Assembly: GCF_025602895.1 (NCBI RefSeq)
Contig: NW_026516217.1
Location: 558,001 to 622,000 of the forward strand
Direction: 5' to 3'
Length of the DNA stretch: 64,000 nucleotides
Source of the DNA: Polychytrium aggregatum
Lineage: Eukaryota > Chytridiomycota > Chytridiomycetes > Polychytriales
In this document: piece by piece, positions 1 to 12,647 of the stretch
Layout: every line of letters begins with the position of its first letter
Numbering within the stretch: position 1 is the first letter of the stretch
Notes under the pieces: model-generated
Told to the model about the DNA's origin: nothing
Database searches by the model: none
What the model saw: the letters and a program-made list of their open reading frames with translations, nothing else
Made by a program: the position numbers and the translations under genes

Positions 1-1219
1 TGGCCAGCAAGGCTTGATGGGCCAGAGTCAGAGCAAGTGGGAAAGGGCGAACAAGCCGACGAGAAAGACGGGCTGGCGGAAAGGAGGGAAGGGAGAGAGA
101 TCAGAAGCAGCAACGTTGCTTCGCCAGATGCTCTGGTCGCATGACGATAACTCAAAAGCTGCAGATAAGGCGATCTGGGCCACCGTCCCCTGCCTGGGTT
201 CTGGGGAGGATGTAGTTGTGAGCAGTGCAGGATTCCCCCACAACAAGCGCGACCGTGGAGACGAAGGACGAGGAGCTGCTCACAGCCATGGCTCTTGCCT
301 GTCTTGCTGGAACTGCTGGCCCGTGCGTGATATGGTTCTTTGGACCGGCTATCGCTGTCTCGTGAGGCGAACGGATGCAAGGATCAAGGCAAAAGGAAAG
401 GAAAAGCCTGAAACTCGGGCGATGGCGTATGATTCGCCGACAGACAGGACAGGAACCGCAGCTCTTGGTCGGAGCCGAGGCAAGCAGTCTCGATTCATGC
501 ACACTTGTCTGCCGACTGCATTGTCGACTGCATTGCCGACCGACGCAATCAACGCAACGATAGAGCAATGCCGATGCGGGCAACACAGCTGTCGACCATA
601 ATCTCGGGCCGCCTTCGATTGTGCCCTTGCTTGATGATGGTGGGATTGTTCCCCAGCGGTGTCTGGGTCGTGTCTGCGCCGTGTCTGCTGCATGTCAGCG
701 GCGCCATGGAATAGGACATGACACGGATGACGGCGACTGGACGGCGGCAACATGTCGGATGCTCCATGGCGACGGCATCCATGGGCCCAAGCCATGCGCG
801 TCCGCATGGATCCTCATGAGCCCGGACACAGACACACACAGGCGCACACCTCCTTCCCAAAGGATCCCAAAGGATCCCAAGCGACATCGGTGCTCATAAC
901 AGTTCTATTCGTATTATGTGAAGCCAAGTATTTACATGCATTGGAGGGGCAAAGCAACGACGGGCGGCTTGCGCAGAGAACAGAGGGAGCCAGCGGGCCA
1001 CAGGCACCGGCGGCGGGAAAGGAGAAGGGAGACCCCCGTCTGGGAGAGATCCCCGAGCAAATATAGATACAAAAGAATCAAAAGGCGCGTCGCGGCGCAA
1101 GAAAGGGCGAGAAAGGGTGGGAGAAGGGGTGGTGCGGGGCGGAACAGAGGCCGGCCGCGGAGCAGACAGGAGAACCAGTTGTCGAGGAGACGAGGACGAG
1201 GAATGGCTTTTCTCATCCT
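1..1219. other. Intergenic, no gene recognised
   Basis: Several overlapping open frames exist on both strands, but none shows a recognisable domain or consistent exon structure. The right part is purine-rich and is probably the 3' untranslated region and terminator of the PAS-domain gene that ends at 1220. A short direct repeat of the type ggatcccaaa occurs near 860-880. Confidence 0.5.
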
Positions 1220-2542
1220 TCAAGGCTTGCACATCATCGGGAGGAAGTTGCCGACCATCAGCGCCGGACGATCAAAGAGATCGCGCTTGATGGTGACGCA
1301 GTACGCGCATGGCAGGGGCTGGCCGTCGGGACGGAGCAGGATGCAGCGACCCGAGACGGGCGAGTCGGCCGAGGCGCCGAGCTGGGCGTTCTTGGAGAAC
1401 ATTTCCCAGTAGTCGATGCACGACTTGCCGTCCATGATCTCGGTGATCAGCATGTTGTTGTGCTGCGAGGGCGGCACCGATGCGACGGGGGCCTTGTTCG
1501 GGGTCATTCCCAGGATGAGGGCAGAGGCCGACCAGCCCGTCAGCTCGGTGAACTCCTCGCCGACCATGACGATCTCACCGGCGGTTCGCCAGATGACGGT
1601 CGGAGTGCCGGTCAGGAAGAGTAGGTTCTCGTAGTCCTTGAGGGTGCGCTGGATGCATTGCTCGGCAAGAATCAGATCCTGCACCGACAGCGGAGCCTGG
1701 CGGGCCATGGACGAGGGCCGGAACTGGGCCAGAGCGTAGAACAGGCGCGCCTGCTCCCACTTGCCGAGGCGACGACGGGCGAACGAGACCAGGCGGTGGA
1801 AACCGATCTGCTCGTCGTAGGGCGCGAGGACGCCTGAGGCAGCGGTGGCATCGACAATAGGCTTGTCGGCAGCGGCCAGGGTCGAGAGCATGGCAGAAGA
1901 AGGAGTTGTCGGCGGGGAATAGGGGAGAGCAGGCGCCGACAGGATTGGGGATGCAGGGCGGAAGGCCAGATCGATAGGCAGGGTCGTGGGGAGCGTCGCG
2001 GCCAGCGACGTGGGCAGGGTCGTCGAGAGCGAGGCTGGCAGGGTGGTAGGAAGCGCGGAAGGCAGGGTGACGGCGATGGTGGCTGGAAGCGCCGAGACCA
2101 GCGAGGCAGGTAGCGACGTTGGCAGCGAAGGCGCCAGGGAGGCCGGGAGCGCCGAGGCCAGCGAGGTGGGTGCCCGGAGGCTCGCGCTTGGAGCCGAGGT
2201 GACGGCGACGGGGAAGGAAGCGTCCATCGGAGGCGACGAAAAGATCAGCGACCGGAGCTCATGGAAGCCGCCGGCGAGAGTGGGATCGTGTGCCGAGGGC
2301 GACTGGGCGGGGGAGGTGGTGTCGGCGACCAGCTCGAGGTCGCCGAGGCCGAACTGGGCCAGCGAATAGTCAATCAGATCATGGCCAGGGTTGGCGTAGA
2401 TGCTTGGATCTTCTGGCATCGACGAGAACATGGAGGCAGGCTTGGCAGGGGTTCCCGAGAAGGCAGAGTAGCCCCAGAGGGAGCGATGGAGATCGTCGAC
2501 ATTGGAGGTATCGAGGGTGCGGACCATGGCGCAGGAGAACAA
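1220..2542 (-). CDS. PAS-domain protein resembling the ERT1/GSM1 C-terminus
   Basis: This is a single open frame of 440 residues. Residues about 308-435 form a PAS-like domain: TPTVIWRTAGEIVMVGEEF is followed by LTGW and a closing MVGNFLPM strand. The pattern matches the PAS domain at the C-terminus of fungal gluconeogenesis regulators of the ERT1/RDS2 (AcuK) family. The Zn2Cys6 DNA-binding domain of that family is absent from this frame; it may lie in an unseen upstream exon or be truly missing. Residues 127-190 are a degenerate LPxSLP repeat and the rest of the N-terminal half is Ser/Pro/Ala-rich, probably disordered. The frame starts at Met1; Met7 is an alternative. The upstream region (2580-2850) is strongly pyrimidine-rich on the coding strand. 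A role in sensing or transcription is inferred from the domain only. Confidence 0.7.
   Translation of the reverse strand: MFSCAMVRTLDTSNVDDLHRSLWGYSAFSGTPAKPASMFSSMPEDPSIYANPGHDLIDYSLAQFGLGDLELVADTTSPAQSPSAHDPTLAGGFHELRSLIFSSPPMDASFPVAVTSAPSASLRAPTSLASALPASLAPSLPTSLPASLVSALPATIAVTLPSALPTTLPASLSTTLPTSLAATLPTTLPIDLAFRPASPILSAPALPYSPPTTPSSAMLSTLAAADKPIVDATAASGVLAPYDEQIGFHRLVSFARRRLGKWEQARLFYALAQFRPSSMARQAPLSVQDLILAEQCIQRTLKDYENLLFLTGTPTVIWRTAGEIVMVGEEFTELTGWSASALILGMTPNKAPVASVPPSQHNNMLITEIMDGKSCIDYWEMFSKNAQLGASADSPVSGRCILLRPDGQPLPCAYCVTIKRDLFDRPALMVGNFLPMMCKP
1972..2164 (-). repeat. Coding tandem repeat (LPxSLP type)
   Basis: The repeat encodes residues about 127-190 of the PAS-domain protein. 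Degenerate 12- to 24-nt units encode runs such as LPTSLPASL and LPTTLPASL. The periodicity is visible in both DNA and protein, which suggests growth by slippage. Confidence 0.7.
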
Positions 2543-4537
2543 GTGTGGGGAAGGCGGAGAATGAAATTCAGAGGGCTTGAACAGCGGAGGGGCTTGGGGG
2601 GGGTCGACAGTCGGAGCGAGACCAAAGGCAAAGGCGGGAAGGAGCCGGCAGGGACGGACGGACGGAAGATCCGAAAAAAAGATGAGAAGCGGCTCAGAGA
2701 GACAGAGAGACGGTATAGAGCATCAAGCGGCCTGGGTGTGTTCGAGCGAGGCAGAGATGGGCTGCTCCTGGGAGAGAGAGAAGGCGAGAGCGAAAGCGAG
2801 AGTGAACGAACGAGCGAACAAACGAAAGACACCGAAGCGAAATGAAATGGGTTGATGCAGTCACCTATGGCAGCGAGGCGGGAGAGCGCAGACTATTTAA
2901 AAGGCGGCGTCTTTCCCATTTCGCTCCCCGGCCAGAGCAAGGCGCTGGGGGAGGGCTCGTTCATGGGGCTCGTTGTGCCCTTGTTGGACAGCGATTTGTT
3001 TTCCGCCTTGCCCAGGCCGGTGGAGCGGCGCGTTGCTCCGAGTCTGCTGCTGTTTGCAGCGGGAGTGGCTGGCGCTGTTGCTGTGGATCTGTCCAGGCAG
3101 GCACAGTTGCGCTTGATGCTGCAGACACAGTTGCTGGGCTGGAGCCCGCAAACCCAAGGCGGCCGGACGCGCATGTCTGCTGCCGGCACAATGGGCGGCC
3201 GCACAATGCCACACTTTCACCCCGCGTCTCCACCAATCAGGGCCGCCCCAACAGACACAGCTCGCGCACATCCGCGCAGCGTCTCGCACAGCGCCCTCGC
3301 CGTGCTCTCTGGCACAGAGCTCGCACGCGATTGGACCTCGCCTGCGCCTCACCTGTGACGCGTACCGAACGCAAAAGCAAGGCAGGGACAAATGAAGCAG
3401 CACATACATGGATACAGAGCAAGATCCCCCTTGTGGGGGGTGCCTCCCGGCCGCAGCGAGCGCCGCCCCTTGGCTCGCTGTGCGCCGGCCCTTCGCGGTG
3501 CTCTGCAAGGGCAGGACAGCCCCCCCCAGCAGTCTCTGTCGCGGATGAGCTGCAGAGTTCTGTTACTCAAGGCCCGCCGCCACCCACAGAAGCAGCAGCA
3601 GCGCAGCAAGGCAGACACAGTCGCTGTCGCTGCCACAACAGACACACACTGCGGCCGTCCCGCGTCGTCGCACAGAGTTTGCATCCGCTGGTCACCTGGC
3701 GCGGGCTGGTGTCGGTGGCGGCGGTGACGTCACCGCCCCGTGCTGCCAGGCCTCCCCCAGAGCGCCGCTTATGGGAATGCGGGTGCGCCCCGTGCGACGC
3801 CTGCGCTGCCAGCCCAGAGCCTGCGTCCTTGCCGCGCGCCCCACATCGCCGCCCAGCTGCGCATTGCTCCGATCCCGCACGCTGACGCGCCGGAACGACA
3901 CGCCGCCTGACCAGACGGCGCTCGGCGGCACACAGCCATTGGCCAGAAATGAGCTGGCGGGTCCCGAATCTGGCGCCACCGGCCGCACCAATCGCTGGGC
4001 GCCAGATGCGCACGTTCGAGCCAGCCAGCCAGCCAGCCAGCCGACGCACTCGATCCAGGGTCGAGCCAGCGCAAGCAACAGCGAGCGCCGACACGGCCTG
4101 GCAAGACGAGAAGCGGGTGGAGCTGACGACAGCAGCGGCTTTCCGGCGACGACATCGCAGACGGACGGACGGGGGACGGCAGTTGACTCGGCGGCAGAGT
4201 TGCATATCAGAGCGGCAGGCTTCGGCGCCAGGCGGCCCGATCGCCCAAACCGCGACAGAGACGGCCGGCCGCCGTCCCATATTTATAACCGCCTCGCCCG
4301 ACCGTCTATCTCTGTGCGACGCCCGGGGCGAGATAGGCAACGGCAGATACGGCAGGCGCGGCTGCGCAGCAGCTTATCTCCGCCCGGCTGGCCGCGGGAT
4401 CGCACCCGCCGCCCGTGCGTCCCCGGCGCGCACCCACACTGCCCTGAGTGAGTGTGCGCCTGGTGTGCCTGTTCCTCGTCGCACCAGGCCTGGCCGGCTG
4501 GTTGGCTGGGGCGCGGGTGGGAACGCGGTCTGATTCC

Positions 4538-4598
4538 CGTCGCTGCTCCCGTCGCTGCTCCCGTCGATGCTCCCGTCGATGCTCCCGTTGCTGATTCC
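4538..4598. repeat. 12-bp tandem repeat
   Basis: There are about five units of the form gtcgctgctccc, drifting to gtcgatgctccc and gttgctgattcc at the right end. Confidence 0.7.
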
Positions 4599-4965
4599 GT
4601 CGGCGCCTTTCAGATGCCGACGGCCGCCTGTCGAGCACCGGGAGGCCGACCCTCTACGGAACCGCAGCCCGGATCGCGGATCGATGTGACGGGACCGCTG
4701 CTGGTCGTTGAGGAGAGGGAGGCCGCATGCATTTTTCTCGGACCTTCTCCGCGAGCGCCCCCATCGGCCGTGAGAACGCACAGGCACCCGGCCATAGCAG
4801 GCCGGGGCGATTCAGCCCGACATGGGACAGAGAGCGCTCATGTCCAGGGTCGTTGGCGGCGTGACATTGTCGCAGAGCATTGTTCCTGGCTTTGTCATTC
4901 AGCAGCAGCTATCGTGGCCCATATGCAGCAAAGAGCCCCAGGCAGTGGCCATGAGCAATTTTCAG

Positions 4966-5055
4966 CAGTACTAGATGCAGCATCAGTTGCAGCGTCAGAT
5001 GCAATACTAATTGCAGCATTAGTTGAAACATCAAATGCAGCGTCATATGCAGCCG
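4966..5055. repeat. Degenerate 15-bp tandem repeat, AT-richer than its surroundings
   Basis: Units alternate between gatgcagcatcagttgcagc and variants such as gatgcaatactaattgcag and catcaaatgcagcgtcat. The block is less GC-rich than its neighbours and lies about 215 bp before the putative start of the TLDc gene. Confidence 0.6.
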
Positions 5056-5269
5056 TGCTCCTCTGTACTCCTCCTGGCCTGCATGAGAAAACAGCCATGT
5101 CCAGGCGAACGCCCCATGGCCATGACCAGCGCCGGCCCAGCGCCGTCCCCACGCACCAGTTGCCTGGCCATCGGTCGCTGCTCCCCGCTCTCCATGTCCA
5201 TTCGCATGATCTGCCATCGGCACAAGAGGCCATTGTCTTCCGTCAACCCTGGCTCTCCCGCAACTCCCT

Positions 5270-7160
5270 ATGGACGACCCCAATCTCTCCGAACCCCGGC
5301 CGGATTTGAAGGCCAGGATCTCCAAGATGCTGCACACCTGGAGGGCCACCTTGTCCAGCAGCACAGAGTCCCGCTGGAGCCATACCCTGGCCCTCTCGCA
5401 AGACCAGCGGTCCCCCGACGCCTGTTCCTCATCCGAGCCCGGCCCTGGGTCCCGGCCATCCAATCCTCCGACATCTGTGTCGGTCGCCCGCTCCTCGATC
5501 CCATGCCAGCTTGGACCTCAAAACCACCCACGCGGTCAGGACCCGTCGCCCACACAGGATCGATCGTCAAGCTCGCCATGCTCGCGGAGGCACATTCGTC
5601 CGGCCTCGGCTCTGGCCTATGGCTCGCGGCCGCCGCCAAAGCCCTATCGGAGACCCATCCTCGCAGGCTCTCCCGGCTCGCACCCAGCAGGACAGGCCCT
5701 GCAGTCGAAATCGTCCCTGGACTTTCAGCGGCATTCGCCCAAACGCGATCTGCATCCATGGCTCGCGATGGCCGGCTCTGTCGCTTGCGCCGATCCGTCA
5801 TCCTCGATCGAGATGCCTTCCTGCTCGACTCCACAGTCGGCCACATCCTCTGCTTCTCCGACCCGACGGCGCCCGTCCAAATCAATGCATCGCAACCCGC
5901 CATCCGCCCAGGGCGCCGGGAGTGCCTCGCTGACTTTGGCTCCTTCGCCTCGACCATCAATCCCAGTCCGCCGCTTCACGCTCCCGACAGCCGCCACCAC
6001 CAGCATCGAACTGGTCTCGTCGAGATCGTCCAAGCCCGGTGACTTTGAGCAGATCCTGACCGCACGTTTGGCTGAAATGGTACTTTGCCGCTGCGAGTTT
6101 GCAGCTCGAATCAGCCATCGCACATTCCCCAATGCCCGAATTTGCTGTCTAAATGCCGCTGCCCACCCACGCTCATGATCATGTCGATGTTGCTTGATGC
6201 TGGTGTTGATGTAGGCACTTGTGATTTCTCTCGTAGATCCAGCCATTCCTGCCGCCGCTTCCACAACAAGCCCGCCAATGGAAACTGCTCTACAATCTCC
6301 AGGACGACGGTGCCTCGCTGACGACCCTGTTTTCCAGGTGTGTCCCCGGCGATTCGAGCTTCGTATCAACCGACTCCAGCGGCGAGAACCCAGACGAGGG
6401 ACCGCCCTATCCGATCCTCCTGGTGATCCAAGACGACGACGGCGGGGTGTTCGGTGCCTTCTCGAATGTTCCCCTGAAGAGGGTCAAGCGCGGGTATTAT
6501 GGAAATGGTGCATGGTAAGGCGGCCATGTAAAGGGGGAGAGTGCATCGCGGCAAAGACAAGCAACTGGTTGCTGCACCTGTTGTCTGTTCTTCCTTTTCA
6601 TTGGACCTGGCTCTCTTCTGCCGTCCGTCAATGGCCACATCTCCGCTGACAAGTTCTCTCTCTGTCGCTCTGTCTGGGCCGCCGATGCAGTTTCCTGTGG
6701 AGATACAACCACGCCGTCGATACGATGTCGCTATACCTGTCCACCGGCCTCAACGAATACTACATCCTCAGCGAGAGCGGGGCCAACATAGCCTTTGGCG
6801 GCGGGTCAGTGGTTTGCCGCTTGTCCTCGTTGTCCCTGTCCCTGATTCCCACGGATACGGCTGTGTCCTTCATTCCGCAGCGTGGCGATCAAACGTCACT
6901 GGTCAGCCGAGTCTCTTCCGCATGCCATCGCCTTGTTATCTCATCCATTTACTTGTTTCCTTCTCAATCAATACTCGCTGGATATCCGGATTACCAAAAA
7001 CAACAAAACCCACATCAGAAACGGCAAGTTTGGGCTGTGGCTGGACGAAGACTTGTATCGGGGCCACTCGAGTTCGTGCCCGACTTACAACAACGAGCCT
7101 CTGGCGCAGCACCCAGATTTCTACTGCCATAATGTCGAGGTCTGGACCTTTGAGCTCTGA
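5270..7160 (+). CDS. OXR1: TLDc-domain protein, OXR1-like
   Basis: Four exons fit with consistent phases: 5270-6079, 6237-6514, 6691-6804 and 7019-7160, giving about 447 residues. The first 270 residues are Ser/Pro-rich without a recognised fold, ending DFEQILTARLAEM. The TLDc domain follows: IQPFLPPLPQQARQWKLLYN, then DGASLTTLFSRC, PILLVIQDDDGGVFGAF, NGACFLWRYN and FGGGNGKFGLWLDEDL, closing with VEVWTFEL. Joining exon 3 to 7019 restores the glycine-rich FGGGNGKFG turn, which supports that splice. TLDc proteins of the OXR1 class act in oxidative-stress resistance and bind the V-ATPase; this role is inferred from the family. A poly(A) signal aataaa lies at about 7203. The start is the first in-frame ATG, but a further 5' exon is possible because the nearest TATA-like site is about 1 kb upstream. 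Confidence 0.78.
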
Positions 7161-8121
7161 GTCTCGGCGCTCAAGCCCTCAATTCTAAGATGCCTGATCG
7201 CCAATAAATGTCCCTTTCCGCGTCGTCGCCACATTCGCCTTTCTCCCATGCCTCCCACAATTGCACTCAACTGGCCCGGACAGCATATCGTGCAGTTGAT
7301 CTTTGAGTTCTAATCTAATCCCAGAGCGGGGGTGGATCAACAATAACAGCGAGAATGAGAGGAAAAAAGGTAGCTAAATCAACAACACAGTCGAGGATAA
7401 GGGATGGTGGCGTCAAGGCAAAGTGGGATCAAAGCAGAAGAAGAATCTAACAAAATAGGCAGAGGCTTGAGTTTGGAAAAGGGATCCGCGAGACGGGAAA
7501 GCAGCATGCAAATCACCAAGTTGGAGGGTTGCACAGTCATGGGGATAAGAGAAAGTGGAGGAAGTGTGAGGAACGAGGGCGGAGGAATCACATCGCGGTG
7601 TATCGTGATGGAAGGAGGGGTAGGTGTGACTGCGTGCGCTTGTTTCAACCGTTATTTCATTAGGAATCTGTCATTATGTGAATGGGAGAGAGAGAGAGAG
7701 ATAGGGAGAGAGTAGAGGGCTGAAAACAGAACAAGCAAGCGAGTAGAAAGGCGTGCGAGAGAACGAGAGAAAGAGAGCGAGGGGAGGGGCAAGAGCGGGA
7801 AGGAGCGGGAGAGACAAGCCAGAGTGGGAGTTATTTTGGAGTTTAGTCATTTTTTTTATCTGTTCTTTCACAAATTGGAAAAAAAAGGGGGGGGTAGAGC
7901 ACAGTGGTGAGAAGAGGCGGAGAGAAGCGAGTAGACGACGACCTCGTTCTGATTCGAGCCAAAAGGGAGGAGGGGGCAGGTGAACCACTGCGCGAGACGA
8001 AGGTGAGGCCCGGGAGCGGACGGACAGAGGAAGAGAGCGTGCTGCTGAAGGAGCCGGAGCTTTGTGAGCCGGATGGGATGATTTGGATCGGTGGTGGCGG
8101 GGGTTTGGGCTGCCGCGTAGT
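7161..8121. other. Convergent 3' intergenic region
   Basis: This region separates the TLDc gene (+) from the Rap1-type gene (-). It is purine-rich on the + strand, with (ga)n runs near 7685-7715 and an A-then-G homopolymer tract near 7879-7896. No gene is recognised. Confidence 0.6.
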
Positions 8122-11196
<3,075 letters not shown>

Positions 11197-12647
11197 GACG
11201 AGCGAGCGAGCGGCGACGGAGACAGGCGAACGCGTTAAAGTCGAGCAGTGGGAAGAGCGGTCGGCTGGGATATGTGCCGGTGTGAGCGGGAGTGCAAGGG
11301 TGCAGAGGCAAGAGAGAGAGGAGAGAGGGAGGAGAGAAAGAGAGAGGGGAGGGAGATGCGGGGAGCACCGGCGAGAACAAGGAGATGAGGCAGGGCGAGG
11401 GCGCAGCGAGGGGCGAGAAGCGAGGGGCGAGGGGCGAGGGGCGAGAGCGAGACACACGCACGCCGACAGCAGCAGCACACGGGGCGCTGTGGCCGCGGTG
11501 TGGCTGCCGTGCAGGCCGGCGCACAGAGCGTGTGGGGCTGGATTGGCTGCGTCGGCGCGCATTGTCCGTGTGCCGGTGCGCGAGAGTGCTGAGCGCGTTT
11601 CTTCTGTCGATCCATTGATACAGCTGCTCGCCGCCACACAGACAGCGAGCAGCAACAGCAGCACACTGCCCCCAGTGCCCACACTGACAGCGCCATCCAC
11701 ACTGACAACGCCATCTGCATTGTCCGACAGCGCACCGCGCACCGGCTGCAAACCCTGTCGAGCAAAGACCCCTGCCGGGCGCCTCTCTGTGCGATGCTGA
11801 TTGTGCTCGACAATGTCCCCTTGCTGTCCGATTGTCGTCACACAATGGTCGCCAGGCCCCCCTTGCTCGCCCTCGCCCTCGCCGAGTCCGAGCAACCTCC
11901 GGACAAGACGCGTTCTGGCAATGCTCATCGTGTTGTCTGCGGAGGGTGGTGGGCATGTGCATGTGCATGTGGGTGTGGATGCCCATGTGGATGTCCATGT
12001 GGATGTCCATGTGGATGCGGGGGCTTCTGCTGCTGGGAATGCGTGTCTGGAATACCCATCATCGACACCGGCGCCGTCTTGGGTGCCGCGGGCTCTCCTG
12101 GTGACGAAGGCGATCCACCCAGCGCCGTTGCTGTTGCGCCCGACCCAGGCGCGGGCCCGACATGTGTTGGAGCCAGCAGCCGCCGCGGACGCAGAAAGAA
12201 CCGGTGTTTCGGGGGCGAGCTTGGGGGTCTGCATTGACGCACGGGGGTCATTCCGGATCAGCAAGTACTCGGGTGGCGGCGGGAACCAAGCAGACTCGCT
12301 CGAGATCGCTCCAGGGGGGGGAAGAATGGCCCTCGTTCGACATGGTGCGGGAAGCGCACGACATCCACTCTCGTGCCAGCGCCTCATTTGCAGAACCAGG
12401 ACCCGCATCCGTTGCATGTCGTTCATGCATCGTTCCTGTATCGCTCCGGTGTCGCTCCTGTGTCGTCGTGGGCCCTATGCAACCAAACCACCCTTGCTTC
12501 GGCTGTACGCGCTCGCTCGTTCGTTCGTTGGGCTGGTCCGGATCGGTTTGTTCGCCTCTCCTGCTCGCCTCTCCTGCTCGCCTCCAGCTCGTCAACGCCC
12601 TTCATGGCCCCGCCAGCTACCGCATCTTCCTGTCGCCCATATCGCCA
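11197..12647. other. 5' region of the Rap1-type gene and 3' flank of the kinase gene
   Basis: No gene is recognised. 11290-11460 is strongly purine-rich on the + strand, that is, pyrimidine-rich on the strand of the downstream GTPase, typical of a fungal promoter or leader. A tandem repeat of the form tgtccatgtggatg covers about 11950-12018. The long open frames here overlap one another and show only low-complexity peptides. Confidence 0.5.
11950..12018. repeat. 12-bp tandem repeat (atgtggatgtcc)
   Basis: About five units built on atgtggatgtcc, preceded by short tgcatg repeats. Confidence 0.65.

Larger units (their letters stand above)
2543..5269. other. Long gene-poor stretch between divergent genes
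   Basis: This 2.7-kb region separates the PAS gene (-) from the TLDc gene (+). Open frames are plentiful but overlap in all frames, as expected for GC-rich DNA, and none has a recognisable domain. Visible items are a TATA-like tatttaaaa at about 2894, a (ccag)n run near 4021-4042, a TATA-like catatttataa at about 4278 on the + strand, and two tandem repeats listed separately. An upstream exon of the TLDc gene could lie here; I cannot place one. Confidence 0.45.

Noticed and set aside
3420-3500. tRNA-like fold
   Set aside because: Short complementary runs (ccccc/ggggg) exist, but no T-loop or anticodon arm can be fitted.
2842-3885. 347-codon open frame on the + strand
   Set aside because: Overlapped by similar long frames on both strands, Arg/Ala/Pro-rich, with no domain and no splice logic. 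It is expected in GC-rich DNA.
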